Made by a program: the position numbers and the translations under genes. This document shows, piece by piece, positions 1 to 5,545 of a stretch of 8,962 nucleotides of DNA; the stretch's first letter is position 1; each line of letters starts with the position of its first letter. The notes below the pieces were generated by a model. It did no database searches and was not told where the DNA came from. It saw nothing but the letters and a program-made list of their open reading frames with translations. The stretch is taken from positions 1 to 8,962 of the forward strand of contig DAOUGC010000014.1 in the NCBI GenBank assembly GCA_034429695.1. Direction: 5' to 3'. The stretch comes from DAOUGC01 sp034429695 (GTDB lineage: Bacteria; Chloroflexota; Anaerolineae; Anaerolineales; Anaerolineaceae).

Positions 1-391
1 GCGCTAGGGCAGCCAGACCCGGGCACATAAACGGATGGCTGAAGGGCTTTTCAACACCCATGTCCATCAATAATTTGAATTCTGGAACGCCAACCGCATG
101 GGCCAGGACGACTTTGATGGTATTGCCCGAAACATCGGTTTGTGCGCTGCTGCAAAAACCGTACTCATCCACAAAGATGCGGCCCAGTTCAACCATGATA
201 TGCTCGGGGCTTTCTCCGGCAATCTCAAGGCCAAGTTGTTTTTCAGCCATCTTGAGCAGTTGTTCACCGATGATCGGTGAGAGCGAGACGGAGGATTCTT
301 CCACCATATCCCAGATGCCAGCGGTCATGCTGAAAACGACAAGACCCCACATGCGGGCCCGGTTTGCGATTTTTTCCTGATCAGTACCCAT
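1..391 (-). CDS. Partial cysteine-containing protein, last visible gene of the GTPase/roadblock operon
   Basis: The frame is open from an ATG at 389-391 to the window edge, giving 130 residues with no stop, so the C-terminus is missing. A ribosome site (GGAG, 8 nt before the ATG) supports the start. The protein begins MGTDQEKIAN and has a mainly helical N-terminal half (about 10-75). A predicted strand (TIKVVLAHA, 91-99) is followed by a helix and a HPFMCPG segment (119-125). Cysteines are at 80 and 123. The order strand, helix, then a P/M/C loop resembles V4R-type, methanogen-output-type or ATC-hydrolase-type ligand domains; this is inference from layout, not a firm family match. It follows the 123-residue roadblock gene by 38 bp on the same strand, so it is probably co-transcribed and may be a sensory input or output partner of the GTPase module. 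No signal peptide or membrane segment is visible. Confidence 0.72.
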   Translation of the reverse strand, partial: MGTDQEKIANRARMWGLVVFSMTAGIWDMVEESSVSLSPIIGEQLLKMAEKQLGLEIAGESPEHIMVELGRIFVDEYGFCSSAQTDVSGNTIKVVLAHAVGVPEFKLLMDMGVEKPFSHPFMCPGLAALA

Positions 392-429
392 TTGATCTTC
401 TCCTGTAACGATTGGCAGCGAGGTTGTGT

Positions 430-801
430 TTAGTGCGGGATTGAGGCCCAGATCTCAGGCGCGTATTCGTTCATCAACATTCGGGCTGAACCCAGAATGG
501 CGTCACGGGTGACCGTGAGGCAAAGGATGTAGGATTTGTCTCCCAGAAACCGGGTAAGGATGTATGTCTTCTCGGTGGTCACCAGGTCGTCATCCACTCC
601 ACCCAGGCCCAGTTTGTCGCAGACTTTTTCAGCCAGCTTCATCACCATGGTAATGCGGGCAGCCGCGGCATTGTTATCCCGTTGGGGAATGGCGCTCAGG
701 GAACCAATGGCGAACCCATCCATGCCGACCACATCAATGGCAATAAAATCAGTGCCAAGCTCTGCCCGAATTTTTTCAAATAGTTGATCCAACTTTTGCA
801 T
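430..801 (-). CDS. Roadblock/LC7 domain protein (123 aa)
   Basis: A single-domain Roadblock/LC7 protein. Such proteins dimerise and in bacteria bind MglA-type GTPases, sometimes as GTPase-activating proteins (known for MglB). The whole length fits one roadblock fold: N-terminal helix (1-15), strand and glycine turn FIAIDVVGMDGFAIG (19-33), central helix (45-64), strands VDDDLVTTEKTYILTRFL (69-86) and YILCLTVTRD (91-100), and a C-terminal helix (104-119). It is a paralogue of the C-terminal half of the upstream 239-residue protein, sharing the VVGMDG turn and a D-LVTTE-Y strand. A site AGGAG lies 8 nt before the ATG. It starts 32 bp after the stop of that paralogue and is fifth in the operon. 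It probably forms homo- or heterodimers with the other roadblock proteins here; the partner is inferred. Confidence 0.9.
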   Translation of the reverse strand: MQKLDQLFEKIRAELGTDFIAIDVVGMDGFAIGSLSAIPQRDNNAAAARITMVMKLAEKVCDKLGLGGVDDDLVTTEKTYILTRFLGDKSYILCLTVTRDAILGSARMLMNEYAPEIWASIPH

Positions 802-828
802 GATTGCCGCTCCTGTAGCTGTTGAACC

Positions 829-845
829 GTACGCTAGGCGCGTAC
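829..845 (-). other. Hairpin spanning the stop codon of the DUF4388-roadblock gene
   Basis: GTACGC and GCGTAC form perfect 6-bp arms (829-834 and 840-845) around a 5-nt loop that contains part of the stop codon (834-836). There is no following T run on the minus strand, so it is not an intrinsic terminator. It could affect mRNA stability or translational coupling to the next gene. Short stems like this also arise by chance. Confidence 0.3.
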
Positions 846-1553
846 AATGGATTTTTCAATTTTGTCAATAAACATGCGTGCCATCAGGCGAAGATTGCCG
901 ATGTTGGCATTTTTCCGGTCGGCCACCAGCGCCAGATAGTAAGGGTGGTGCGGCAGCTCCTTTACCATGAGATACGCGTTTTCAGTGGTGACCAGGTTTT
1001 CATCCAGCGCGCCGGCATTCATACGGGTGACCGAGGTTTCCACCAGCTTAATCAGCAGCGTCATCTGCGCGCTGATCAGATCGGCATCCATTTTGGAGCG
1101 GGAAAAACAGGCAATGTGGATGCCGTCCATGCCCACCACCAGACTTGCGATAAAACCGTTTACTTCTGTACTCATTTCTTTTAATATATCGTCCAGTTTT
1201 TGCGCCATATGCTTTGCCTCCTCAAAGCCAATTTCTGAGTGGAGGGTGGCTTCGTCCAAACGCCTGGCTCCCTCCAGTAATAACCCTGCCCAGGGGCGGG
1301 TAATGGTGACGGCGGGTGGTTCGATGCCAGGATCGCTGATAAAGGTCCCCTCTGCCCAGGAGAGGATGGGGTAGATTGCTTCTTCCCCTTGTTGCCCGTT
1401 TGCCGTTGCATGCACCACATTTCCATCTTTAAAAAACAAAACGGCTGATTGACCCTCGTGTTGAATGGTCAATCGCACCGTTTTGGGTTCCTGGCAGTTA
1501 TGTTGGATCAGGTCAGCCACGTTCATGTCCTGGAGATTACCCTGCATACCCAT
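834..1553 (-). CDS. DUF4388 (PatA N-terminal-like) fused to a Roadblock/LC7 domain (239 aa)
   Basis: A two-domain signalling protein. Residues about 3-100 match the DUF4388 family: the opening MQGNLQDMNVADLIQ, then a beta-rich part with LFFKDGNVVHA (39-49) and GEEAIYPILSWAEGTF (56-71). This domain is common in bacterial two-component and gliding-type systems, where it is thought to mediate protein contacts. Residues about 115-235 form a Roadblock/LC7 domain with the turn FIASLVVGMDG (134-144), strand ENLVTTENAYLMV (185-197), YYLALVADR (205-213) and a C-terminal helix. The roadblock half closely resembles the next gene's product. It starts 4 bp after the preceding roadblock stop, which implies translational coupling; a G-rich stretch about 8 nt upstream may serve as ribosome site. 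A methionine two codons in (MQGNL) is an alternative start. It likely acts in the cytoplasm and docks other regulators to the GTPase module (inference). Confidence 0.92.
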   Translation of the reverse strand: MGMQGNLQDMNVADLIQHNCQEPKTVRLTIQHEGQSAVLFFKDGNVVHATANGQQGEEAIYPILSWAEGTFISDPGIEPPAVTITRPWAGLLLEGARRLDEATLHSEIGFEEAKHMAQKLDDILKEMSTEVNGFIASLVVGMDGIHIACFSRSKMDADLISAQMTLLIKLVETSVTRMNAGALDENLVTTENAYLMVKELPHHPYYLALVADRKNANIGNLRLMARMFIDKIEKSIVRA

Positions 1554-1557
1554 GCTG

Positions 1558-1944
1558 CTACCCCCAGTTTTTGCAAATTGTCTGGATCACCGTGTTTGTC
1601 AACCGGCGATAGGTCTGATTCTTATCCGGAACCAGCACAGCCAGGATCATCTCGTGGTGGTTCACGGTGAACAGTCTGCAGATCAGCCGCCGACCGAGGG
1701 TATCGTTCAGAATAATCTCATCGCTTGACCCCATGCCCAACTGGTTGTGCACCTGGTTTGCCACCCTTTGGACCAGGGCAACCACTGCGGCTTGAACCTC
1801 AGCATCCTGCCCGTTGGTGGCGGCGGAAGCGATGGGAAAGCCTTCCTTGTCGGTTAACACGGATATTGAGAAGTTGCCTTCCCTGTTCATGTCGGCAAGG
1901 ATGTTTGAAAAAAGATCAGAACTTTGATTGATGCCAGATACCAT
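1558..1944 (-). CDS. Roadblock/LC7 domain protein (128 aa)
   Basis: A single roadblock domain fills the protein: N-terminal helix DLFSNILADM (10-19), strand ISVLTDKEGFPIAS (27-40) with the typical D-x-x-G-x-P-I-A-S turn, a long helix (47-70), strands (75-94), HHEMILAVLVP (96-106) and a C-terminal helix (111-126). The form differs from the VVGMDG pair downstream and from the tailed protein upstream, so it is a separate paralogue. The start is supported by a strong purine-rich ribosome site (GGGAGGGAAGG) directly upstream. It begins 15 bp after the GTPase stop and its own stop is 4 bp before the next gene. By analogy with MglA-MglB pairs it is a candidate direct partner or GAP of the GTPase encoded just before it; roadblock GAP activity cannot be read from sequence, so this is inference. 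Confidence 0.92.
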   Translation of the reverse strand: MVSGINQSSDLFSNILADMNREGNFSISVLTDKEGFPIASAATNGQDAEVQAAVVALVQRVANQVHNQLGMGSSDEIILNDTLGRRLICRLFTVNHHEMILAVLVPDKNQTYRRLTNTVIQTICKNWG

Positions 1945-1959
1945 ACCTTCCCTCCCTGA

Positions 1960-2556
1960 TTAATAAGATGGTTGAATATTTTTCTGAACCCGGGTCATCA
2001 CCCCGCCAATGACGGCTTTTAAAGTATCCAGAATGCCCTTGCCCTGGAAAGCCACGGCTTCAAATGCCGGAAAACGCTCTGTGCCCAGCTCATCCATCAG
2101 GCTGTAAATGGGCATGGCGTCCGGGAGATCGCGCTTGTTGTACTGAATAATCACCGGGATTTCATCCATCATCAGGTTGAAGGATTTTAGATGCTCCCCC
2201 AGGTTAATCCATGCGGCCACGTTGTCTTCCAACCGATCACTGGAAGAGTCGGCTACAAACACCACGCCGTCTGCACCGCGCAATACGATGCGGCGGCTTT
2301 CTTCGTAATAACTTTGTCCGGGAACGGTGTAAAGGTGAATTTTGGGCGTCAGCCCGCATACCTTGCCGAGTTCAAGTTGCAGGAAATCAAAGTAAAGCGT
2401 ACGGTCTTCGGCGGTCTTTAAGGAAACCAGATCGCTGCACCTGGAAGGATCCATGCGGGAGTGGATTTGTTCCAGATTGGTTGTCTTGCCGCTCAAGGCA
2501 GGCCCGTAATAAACCACTTTCAAGTTCAATTGACGCTGCTGCCAGTTGATTAACAT
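1960..2556 (-). CDS. MglA-like small Ras-superfamily GTPase (198 aa)
   Basis: A cytoplasmic GTP-binding switch protein of the MglA group, known for setting cell polarity and motility in Myxococcus and found with roadblock partners in many phyla. The opening INWQQRQLNLKVVYYGPALS follows the MglA pattern. The P-loop is G18-P-A-L-S-G-K-T25; switch I holds DRTLYFDF (51-58); switch II is TVPGQ (77-81), the MglA form of the usual DxxGQ; the base-recognition motif is NKRD (140-143); the G5 region is AVAFQGKG (167-174). R52 and Q81 match residues described as important for hydrolysis in Thermus MglA (R53, Q82), so it should be an active GTPase. Length is typical for MglA. It starts 6 bp after the upstream roadblock stop. 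No lipidation site or membrane anchor is seen. The function in this organism is unknown; MglA-like genes are also common in non-gliding species. Confidence 0.95.
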   Translation of the reverse strand: MLINWQQRQLNLKVVYYGPALSGKTTNLEQIHSRMDPSRCSDLVSLKTAEDRTLYFDFLQLELGKVCGLTPKIHLYTVPGQSYYEESRRIVLRGADGVVFVADSSSDRLEDNVAAWINLGEHLKSFNLMMDEIPVIIQYNKRDLPDAMPIYSLMDELGTERFPAFEAVAFQGKGILDTLKAVIGGVMTRVQKNIQPSY

Positions 2557-2562
2557 GCCCGA

Positions 2563-3090
2563 TCATCCGTTCCAGAGGTCATCCAGGGCATCATCGATCA
2601 GGTCCTGGATGGGAGCTTCTCCCAGATTGAGGGCAATATCCTCCAGTTGATCCGCCGGAATGGAAATAATCCGGATGATTTCTTCAGCCGCCTGACGGAC
2701 AAGATGCCGCACCCAGCCCAGGGGGGCGTCATTGGAGAAATGCGCCATTAAGATCAGGTGCTTGCCCACTTCATAGATGATGGTGTGGGTCTGGTTGCCT
2801 TCCCGGATGATCATCTGGTTGTCCTGATAATCACCGGTCAGGCGGGCCATTTCCTGGCTGGCAGCCAGGTCGGCGGCGGTTAAAGAGGCAATGGCAACCG
2901 GATTGACCCTGCCGCGCTCGCCCTGTACGGATACGATCTGCCCTGAGGTGTCGGTCAGCAGGATCAGCCGCGCCGGTGCTTTCTCCAACAACGCTGCCAG
3001 GATTTCATCAATGGCTTTGTCCTGCGAGGGGTAGATGGTGATACCGCAGCGCAAATTGATGGGATTGGTTAACGGGTCAATGCTATTCAT
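2563..3090 (-). CDS. Roadblock/LC7 domain protein with C-terminal acidic tail (175 aa)
   Basis: First gene of the operon. Residues about 25-140 look like a roadblock domain: helix AIDEILAALLEKA (26-38), strand ARLILLTDTSGQIVSV (40-55) with the D-x-x-G turn, a helix after ASLTAADLAASQEMA (68-82), strands HTIIYEVG (102-109) and HLILMAHF (111-118), then a helix (124-142). The N-terminal 20 residues and the tail after 145 (rich in D and E, ending DLIDDALDDLWNG) are extra compared with minimal roadblock proteins. The tail may contact a partner. I chose the ATG at 3088-3090 because AAGGA lies 7 nt upstream; a GTG two codons earlier (3094-3096) is too close to that site. Its stop is 6 bp before the GTPase start, the position taken by mglB in many mglBA operons, so it is the best candidate MglB counterpart (inference). 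Confidence 0.88.
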   Translation of the reverse strand: MNSIDPLTNPINLRCGITIYPSQDKAIDEILAALLEKAPARLILLTDTSGQIVSVQGERGRVNPVAIASLTAADLAASQEMARLTGDYQDNQMIIREGNQTHTIIYEVGKHLILMAHFSNDAPLGWVRHLVRQAAEEIIRIISIPADQLEDIALNLGEAPIQDLIDDALDDLWNG

Positions 3091-3141
3091 GCGCACTTCC
3101 TTGTCGTAGTGAGGACATCAGCGGGAAGCCGGTATCCAGGT

Positions 3142-3161
3142 TGATCAAAAAACTTTGATCA
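3142..3161. promoter_or_regulatory. Inverted repeat, possible operator for the GTPase/roadblock operon
   Basis: Perfect 8-bp arms TGATCAAA and TTTGATCA are separated by AAAC. The centre is about 61 bp upstream of the first gene's ATG, a usual place for a transcription-factor site. The half-site TTGATCAA is itself palindromic. No regulator is identified. Confidence 0.4.
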
Positions 3162-3250
3162 TGGCGAGGCGTGTGGATAAAATATTTGCTGGAAGTTTCC
3201 CCGTTGCTTATTGCACTGTAACAAAATCACATTCCAAAAACAGGCGCAAT

Positions 3251-3278
3251 AAAACTCCCTCGAAAAAATGAGAGAGCT
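3251..3278 (-). terminator. Possible intrinsic terminator after the deaminase operon
   Basis: Read on the minus strand, CTCTCTC (3276-3270) pairs with GAGGGAG (3261-3255) around an 8-nt loop, with one G-T wobble, and TTTT follows at once (3254-3251). Two further outer pairs are possible. It lies about 220 bp after the 148-residue gene, farther than usual, and the stem is not GC-rich, so the call is tentative. Confidence 0.35.
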
Positions 3279-3404
3279 GGTGGTTCTCCAGAGGCAAGTT
3301 TATTCATCCACCAATAAAAATGCAAAGAGGTTTGTTTGCCCTAACCAATATTATAGTTGTTTGTAATTTTTATGTGCCTAATGGAATTGAAAGGCGCACG
3401 ATCG

Positions 3405-3419
3405 TTGTCATTATGACAA
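3405..3419. promoter_or_regulatory. 15-bp palindrome TTGTCAT-T-ATGACAA
   Basis: Perfect 7-bp arms with a one-base centre in AT-rich spacer DNA, about 75 bp after the stop of the cysteine-rich gene. It has the size of a dimeric regulator site but no gene start lies close by, so its role is unclear. Confidence 0.3.
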
Positions 3420-3494
3420 GTGTGCCAAAAAGGGGTGTAACTTTCTGACAATAACTTTTGGGCGGTACCCTGGCTGGTATGGTCTTTCAGGTTT

Positions 3495-3941
3495 TTATAA
3501 TGAACCCACCTTCACCACAAAGACGCATTGGTCATCGCCGCGCAGGATGGATTTTTGCAGCGTGACCGTCACGGGGAAGTCCAGCGCGGCTTCAAAATTG
3601 GCGCGCAGGTTGTGCGCCGAGCACATGCACATGGCTGGCGATTTCACCCAGCCCAGGCGCACCAGGTCGCAGCCGCATGTATCGTAGGTGACTTCAATCT
3701 CGTCCGGGGCAATCTGATCATAGCTGCAGCCGGGGAAGCGTTCACCCAGTGCCTCCAGAAAGGCTTCGTGCTCGCGGGTCTCTTGCATGACTTCGCGGAA
3801 AATATCGGCGGTGTAGGAACGCGCGCAGGCTTCACCGCAGCGGCGCAGGATGGTTTCGCGGGCGGGGTCATCCAATTCGTCCAGCCCATCGGAAAAGCCG
3901 GAGAACCAGTAGGCAAGAAAATTTTTCATATCCTCATCCAT
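3495..3941 (-). CDS. Cysteine-rich V4R/ATC-hydrolase-like protein (148 aa)
   Basis: Unnamed protein. The frame is open for 53 more codons upstream, but those lie inside the deaminase gene. The ATG at 3939-3941 has GAGGG 5 nt before it and overlaps the deaminase stop by 8 bp, a normal coupled arrangement. The N-terminal half is helical with C35-x3-C39; the C-terminal half has a strand EIEVTYDTCGCDLV (81-94) with C89-x-C91, then SPAMCMCSAH (101-110) with C105-x-C107, and ends with LQKSILRGDDQCVFVV (128-143). The ending R-G-D-x-x-C-x-F is typical of V4R and related small-molecule-binding domains, and the C-x-C pair recalls proteins annotated as L-2-amino-thiazoline-4-carboxylate hydrolase-like. 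The paired cysteines could bind a metal or a cofactor (inference). Cytoplasmic: no signal peptide. Coupling to the deaminase suggests a shared nucleoside-related or stress role, but the function is unknown. Confidence 0.85.
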   Translation of the reverse strand: MDEDMKNFLAYWFSGFSDGLDELDDPARETILRRCGEACARSYTADIFREVMQETREHEAFLEALGERFPGCSYDQIAPDEIEVTYDTCGCDLVRLGWVKSPAMCMCSAHNLRANFEAALDFPVTVTLQKSILRGDDQCVFVVKVGSL

Positions 3942-5016
3942 GTTTACCCTCATATTCCGCGCGAAGAGCGTCATATGTATTTTGCCATGCCCAACGCATG
4001 GCGGTTTTGTCAGCAGCGGGCATAAAGCTGGCTTCCAGCCCGTTGAGGTTGAGTTGCCACAGCTCATCCAGTGAAAAGCCCTGTGCAGCCAGGGTGACAT
4101 ATTCGTTGGTCAGGTCGGTGGAAAACATGGAAGGGTCGTCTGAGTTGACCGTGCAGAACAGGCCGGCATCCAGCATGGCGCGCATGGGGTGGGGCAGGTC
4201 TGGCGGACAAACGCGGGTGCAGTAATTACTGTGGGGGGAGACCTCCAGGGGAATGCGCCGCTGGCGCAGATCCTCCACCAGGGCGGGGTCTTCCAGCGCG
4301 TGCACACCGTGCCCGATGCGTTCCGGGCGCAGTACCTCCAGCACGTCGCGCATAAAGGCCGCGTCACCGGTCTCTCCGGCGTGCGCCACCACGTGCAGCC
4401 CAGCCCGGCGGGCAGCATCAAAAGTGTCCTTGAAGGCAGCCGAAGGATAACCGATCTCCTTGCCGCCAATGCCCAGCCCGATGCCAATACCGGCATCCTT
4501 TGCGGCAATGGCGAAATCCAGCACGGGACCCTGCAGGTCCCTCTCCATGCAGGTGTGGCGCGAGATGTCGGGGATGATCTTCACCTGCACCCCGTAAAGG
4601 TCGCTGCCTTTTTGCGCGCCTTCGGCCAGGGCGGAGAGGATCTCGCCGGGTGGCAGGCGGTGAATGTGCAGCGCCGCGCTGAGGAAGACCTCGCTGTAGA
4701 GGGTGTTGTGCTGAGCCTGGCAGGACATGAAATCCACCATCATGTCGAAGAAGTCCTGCGGGGTGTTCATGCAGCCCACGGTTAGCATGTAGACGTCGAT
4801 GAAGTGATCAAAATCCCTGAATTCGTAAAACTGACGCCATTCTTCAATGCTGCGGACGGGAAGTTCGATGTGGTTGCGTTTTGCCATGCGAAAAATGGCT
4901 TCTGGCGAGGTTGCGCCTTCAAGGTGCACGTGGATCTCGGCTTTGGGCATGCGCCGCAGCAGGCGGGTCAGGTTATCAGACGGCAGGTTGGTGTGGAAGA
5001 CGTGTGTATGATGCAT
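3934..5016 (-). CDS. add: Adenosine deaminase family metal-dependent hydrolase (360 aa)
   Basis: Hydrolytic deaminase of the amidohydrolase superfamily with a TIM-barrel fold; classic members convert adenosine to inosine in purine salvage. All active-site residues are visible: H29 and H31 (IHVHLEG), H212 (AHAGE) as metal ligands, catalytic E215, H236 (RIGHGVHA), and D293-D294 in NSDDPSMF. The segment GIGIGGKEIGYP (180-191) replaces the usual L-A-G-D/E motif and looks more like the GLGG-x-E form of some aminodeoxyfutalosine deaminases, so the substrate may not be adenosine. The longest frame starts at 5094, but a sigma70-like promoter at 5074-5102 would place transcription initiation downstream of that start, so I prefer the ATG at 5014-5016, which gives a family-typical N-terminus. 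No clear ribosome site precedes any candidate. Its last 8 bp overlap the cysteine-rich gene, forming an operon. Confidence 0.92.
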   Translation of the reverse strand: MHHTHVFHTNLPSDNLTRLLRRMPKAEIHVHLEGATSPEAIFRMAKRNHIELPVRSIEEWRQFYEFRDFDHFIDVYMLTVGCMNTPQDFFDMMVDFMSCQAQHNTLYSEVFLSAALHIHRLPPGEILSALAEGAQKGSDLYGVQVKIIPDISRHTCMERDLQGPVLDFAIAAKDAGIGIGLGIGGKEIGYPSAAFKDTFDAARRAGLHVVAHAGETGDAAFMRDVLEVLRPERIGHGVHALEDPALVEDLRQRRIPLEVSPHSNYCTRVCPPDLPHPMRAMLDAGLFCTVNSDDPSMFSTDLTNEYVTLAAQGFSLDELWQLNLNGLEASFMPAADKTAMRWAWQNTYDALRAEYEGKHG

Positions 5017-5073
5017 GGAGTTTGGAGAGGTCAGAACGGGGTGGGTGGTAGTGGTAATGGTACGCAGGAATAA

Positions 5074-5102
5074 ATCATAGTACAGCCGGGCCATACCCGC
5101 AA
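5074..5102 (-). promoter_or_regulatory. Sigma70-like promoter of the deaminase operon
   Basis: On the minus strand a -35 box TTGCGG (5102-5097) and a -10 box TATGAT (5079-5074) are separated by exactly 17 bp. Transcription would begin near 5067, leaving a leader of about 50 nt before the ATG at 5016. It lies between two divergent genes. Confidence 0.55.
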
Positions 5103-5150
5103 GAGGGAGGGTATAGAATGATGTTAATCAAGTTTTGGGAGGCGGAAAAC

Positions 5151-5468
5151 ATGGAGTTTTCAGATATGCGCCAACGAGCGATGGCGATTCGCGGGATGTA
5201 TCAGAACTTTGAGGTTGCCCACTACGGCAGGGGGTGGAGCAATGAGGAGCTGGCACTTGGCTTTATGGGTGATGTTGGCGACCTTGCCAAACTGGTGATG
5301 GCGGTCAACGGGCGGCGGGAGATACCGGACGCGCGCGCAAAACTTGCCCACGAACTGGCTGATTGCCTGTGGTCGGTCATTGTCCTGGCGCAGGCACACG
5401 AGATTGACCTGGAAGAGGCATTTTTGTCCACCATGGACGATCTTGAGGTGTGGATCAATAAAAAATAA
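5151..5468 (+). CDS. MazG-like nucleotide pyrophosphohydrolase (105 aa)
   Basis: The only plus-strand gene. It resembles the small all-alpha MazG-like proteins, which hydrolyse nucleoside triphosphates, often non-canonical ones, to monophosphate and pyrophosphate. The helix GFMGDVGDLAKLVM (37-50) takes the place of the metal-binding E-E-x-x-E helix, with D41 and D44 as the acidic residues, and the second metal motif is HELADCLWSVIVLA (67-80) with E68 and D71. The loop NGRREIPDARAKL between them is usual for this subgroup. I chose the ATG at 5151 because GGGAGG lies 8 nt upstream and the family's core starts here; an in-frame ATG at 5118 also has GGGAGG 7 nt upstream and would add 11 residues. 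It diverges from the deaminase operon, a fitting partner for nucleotide housekeeping, and ends inside a shared terminator. The exact substrate is unknown. Confidence 0.88.
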   Translation: MEFSDMRQRAMAIRGMYQNFEVAHYGRGWSNEELALGFMGDVGDLAKLVMAVNGRREIPDARAKLAHELADCLWSVIVLAQAHEIDLEEAFLSTMDDLEVWINKK

Positions 5469-5503
5469 CAGGAGCTGTTGATCTTTTCCTCAGCAGCTCC
5501 TGT
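5468..5503 (-). terminator. Strong hairpin terminator, shared by convergent genes
   Basis: Arms of 14 bp (5468-5481 and 5490-5503) pair with a single G-T wobble around an 8-nt loop; the core is ACAGGAGCTG and CAGCTCCTGT. On the minus strand the stem is followed by TTATTTTTTATT, so it should end the LysM transcript, whose stop is 42 bp upstream. On the plus strand it begins on the last base of the MazG-like stop codon, but only a weak T run follows, so it may work in both directions with lower efficiency there. Confidence 0.85.
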
Positions 5504-5545
5504 TGGTCATTTACCATGGGAACATTTACCCCATTTCCTTTGTCT

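Larger units (their letters stand above)
3091..3494. other. AT-rich intergenic region upstream of the GTPase/roadblock operon
   Basis: About 400 bp without a convincing gene, clearly richer in A and T than the flanking genes. It separates the end of the deaminase operon from the start of the roadblock operon, both on the minus strand, so it should carry the promoter of the latter. I could not find a convincing -35/-10 pair. It holds a perfect inverted repeat TGATCAAA-AAAC-TTTGATCA (3142-3161), a 15-bp palindrome TTGTCAT-T-ATGACAA (3405-3419), a hairpin with a T tract on the minus strand (3255-3276) and a single sequence TGTGGATAA (3172-3180) identical to a consensus DnaA box. A small RNA cannot be excluded. 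Confidence 0.6.

Noticed and set aside
60..380. Open frame of 106 codons on the plus strand at the left edge
   Set aside because: It lies opposite the 130-residue minus-strand frame, which has a good ribosome site and fits the operon spacing; the plus product has low-complexity, shadow-like composition.
430..3090. Streptomyces-type conservon
   Set aside because: There is no histidine kinase, DUF742 gene or cytochrome P450 in the cluster; the GTPase is of the MglA type with several roadblock genes.
3172..3180. TGTGGATAA, a perfect DnaA-box match, in the AT-rich spacer
   Set aside because: A single box without a cluster, dnaA or dnaN neighbours does not make an origin; one match is expected by chance at this scale.
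3942..4100. N-terminal extension of the cysteine-rich protein to 201 residues
   Set aside because: These codons lie within the deaminase gene in another frame and lack a ribosome site; the ATG at 3941 has a well-placed one.
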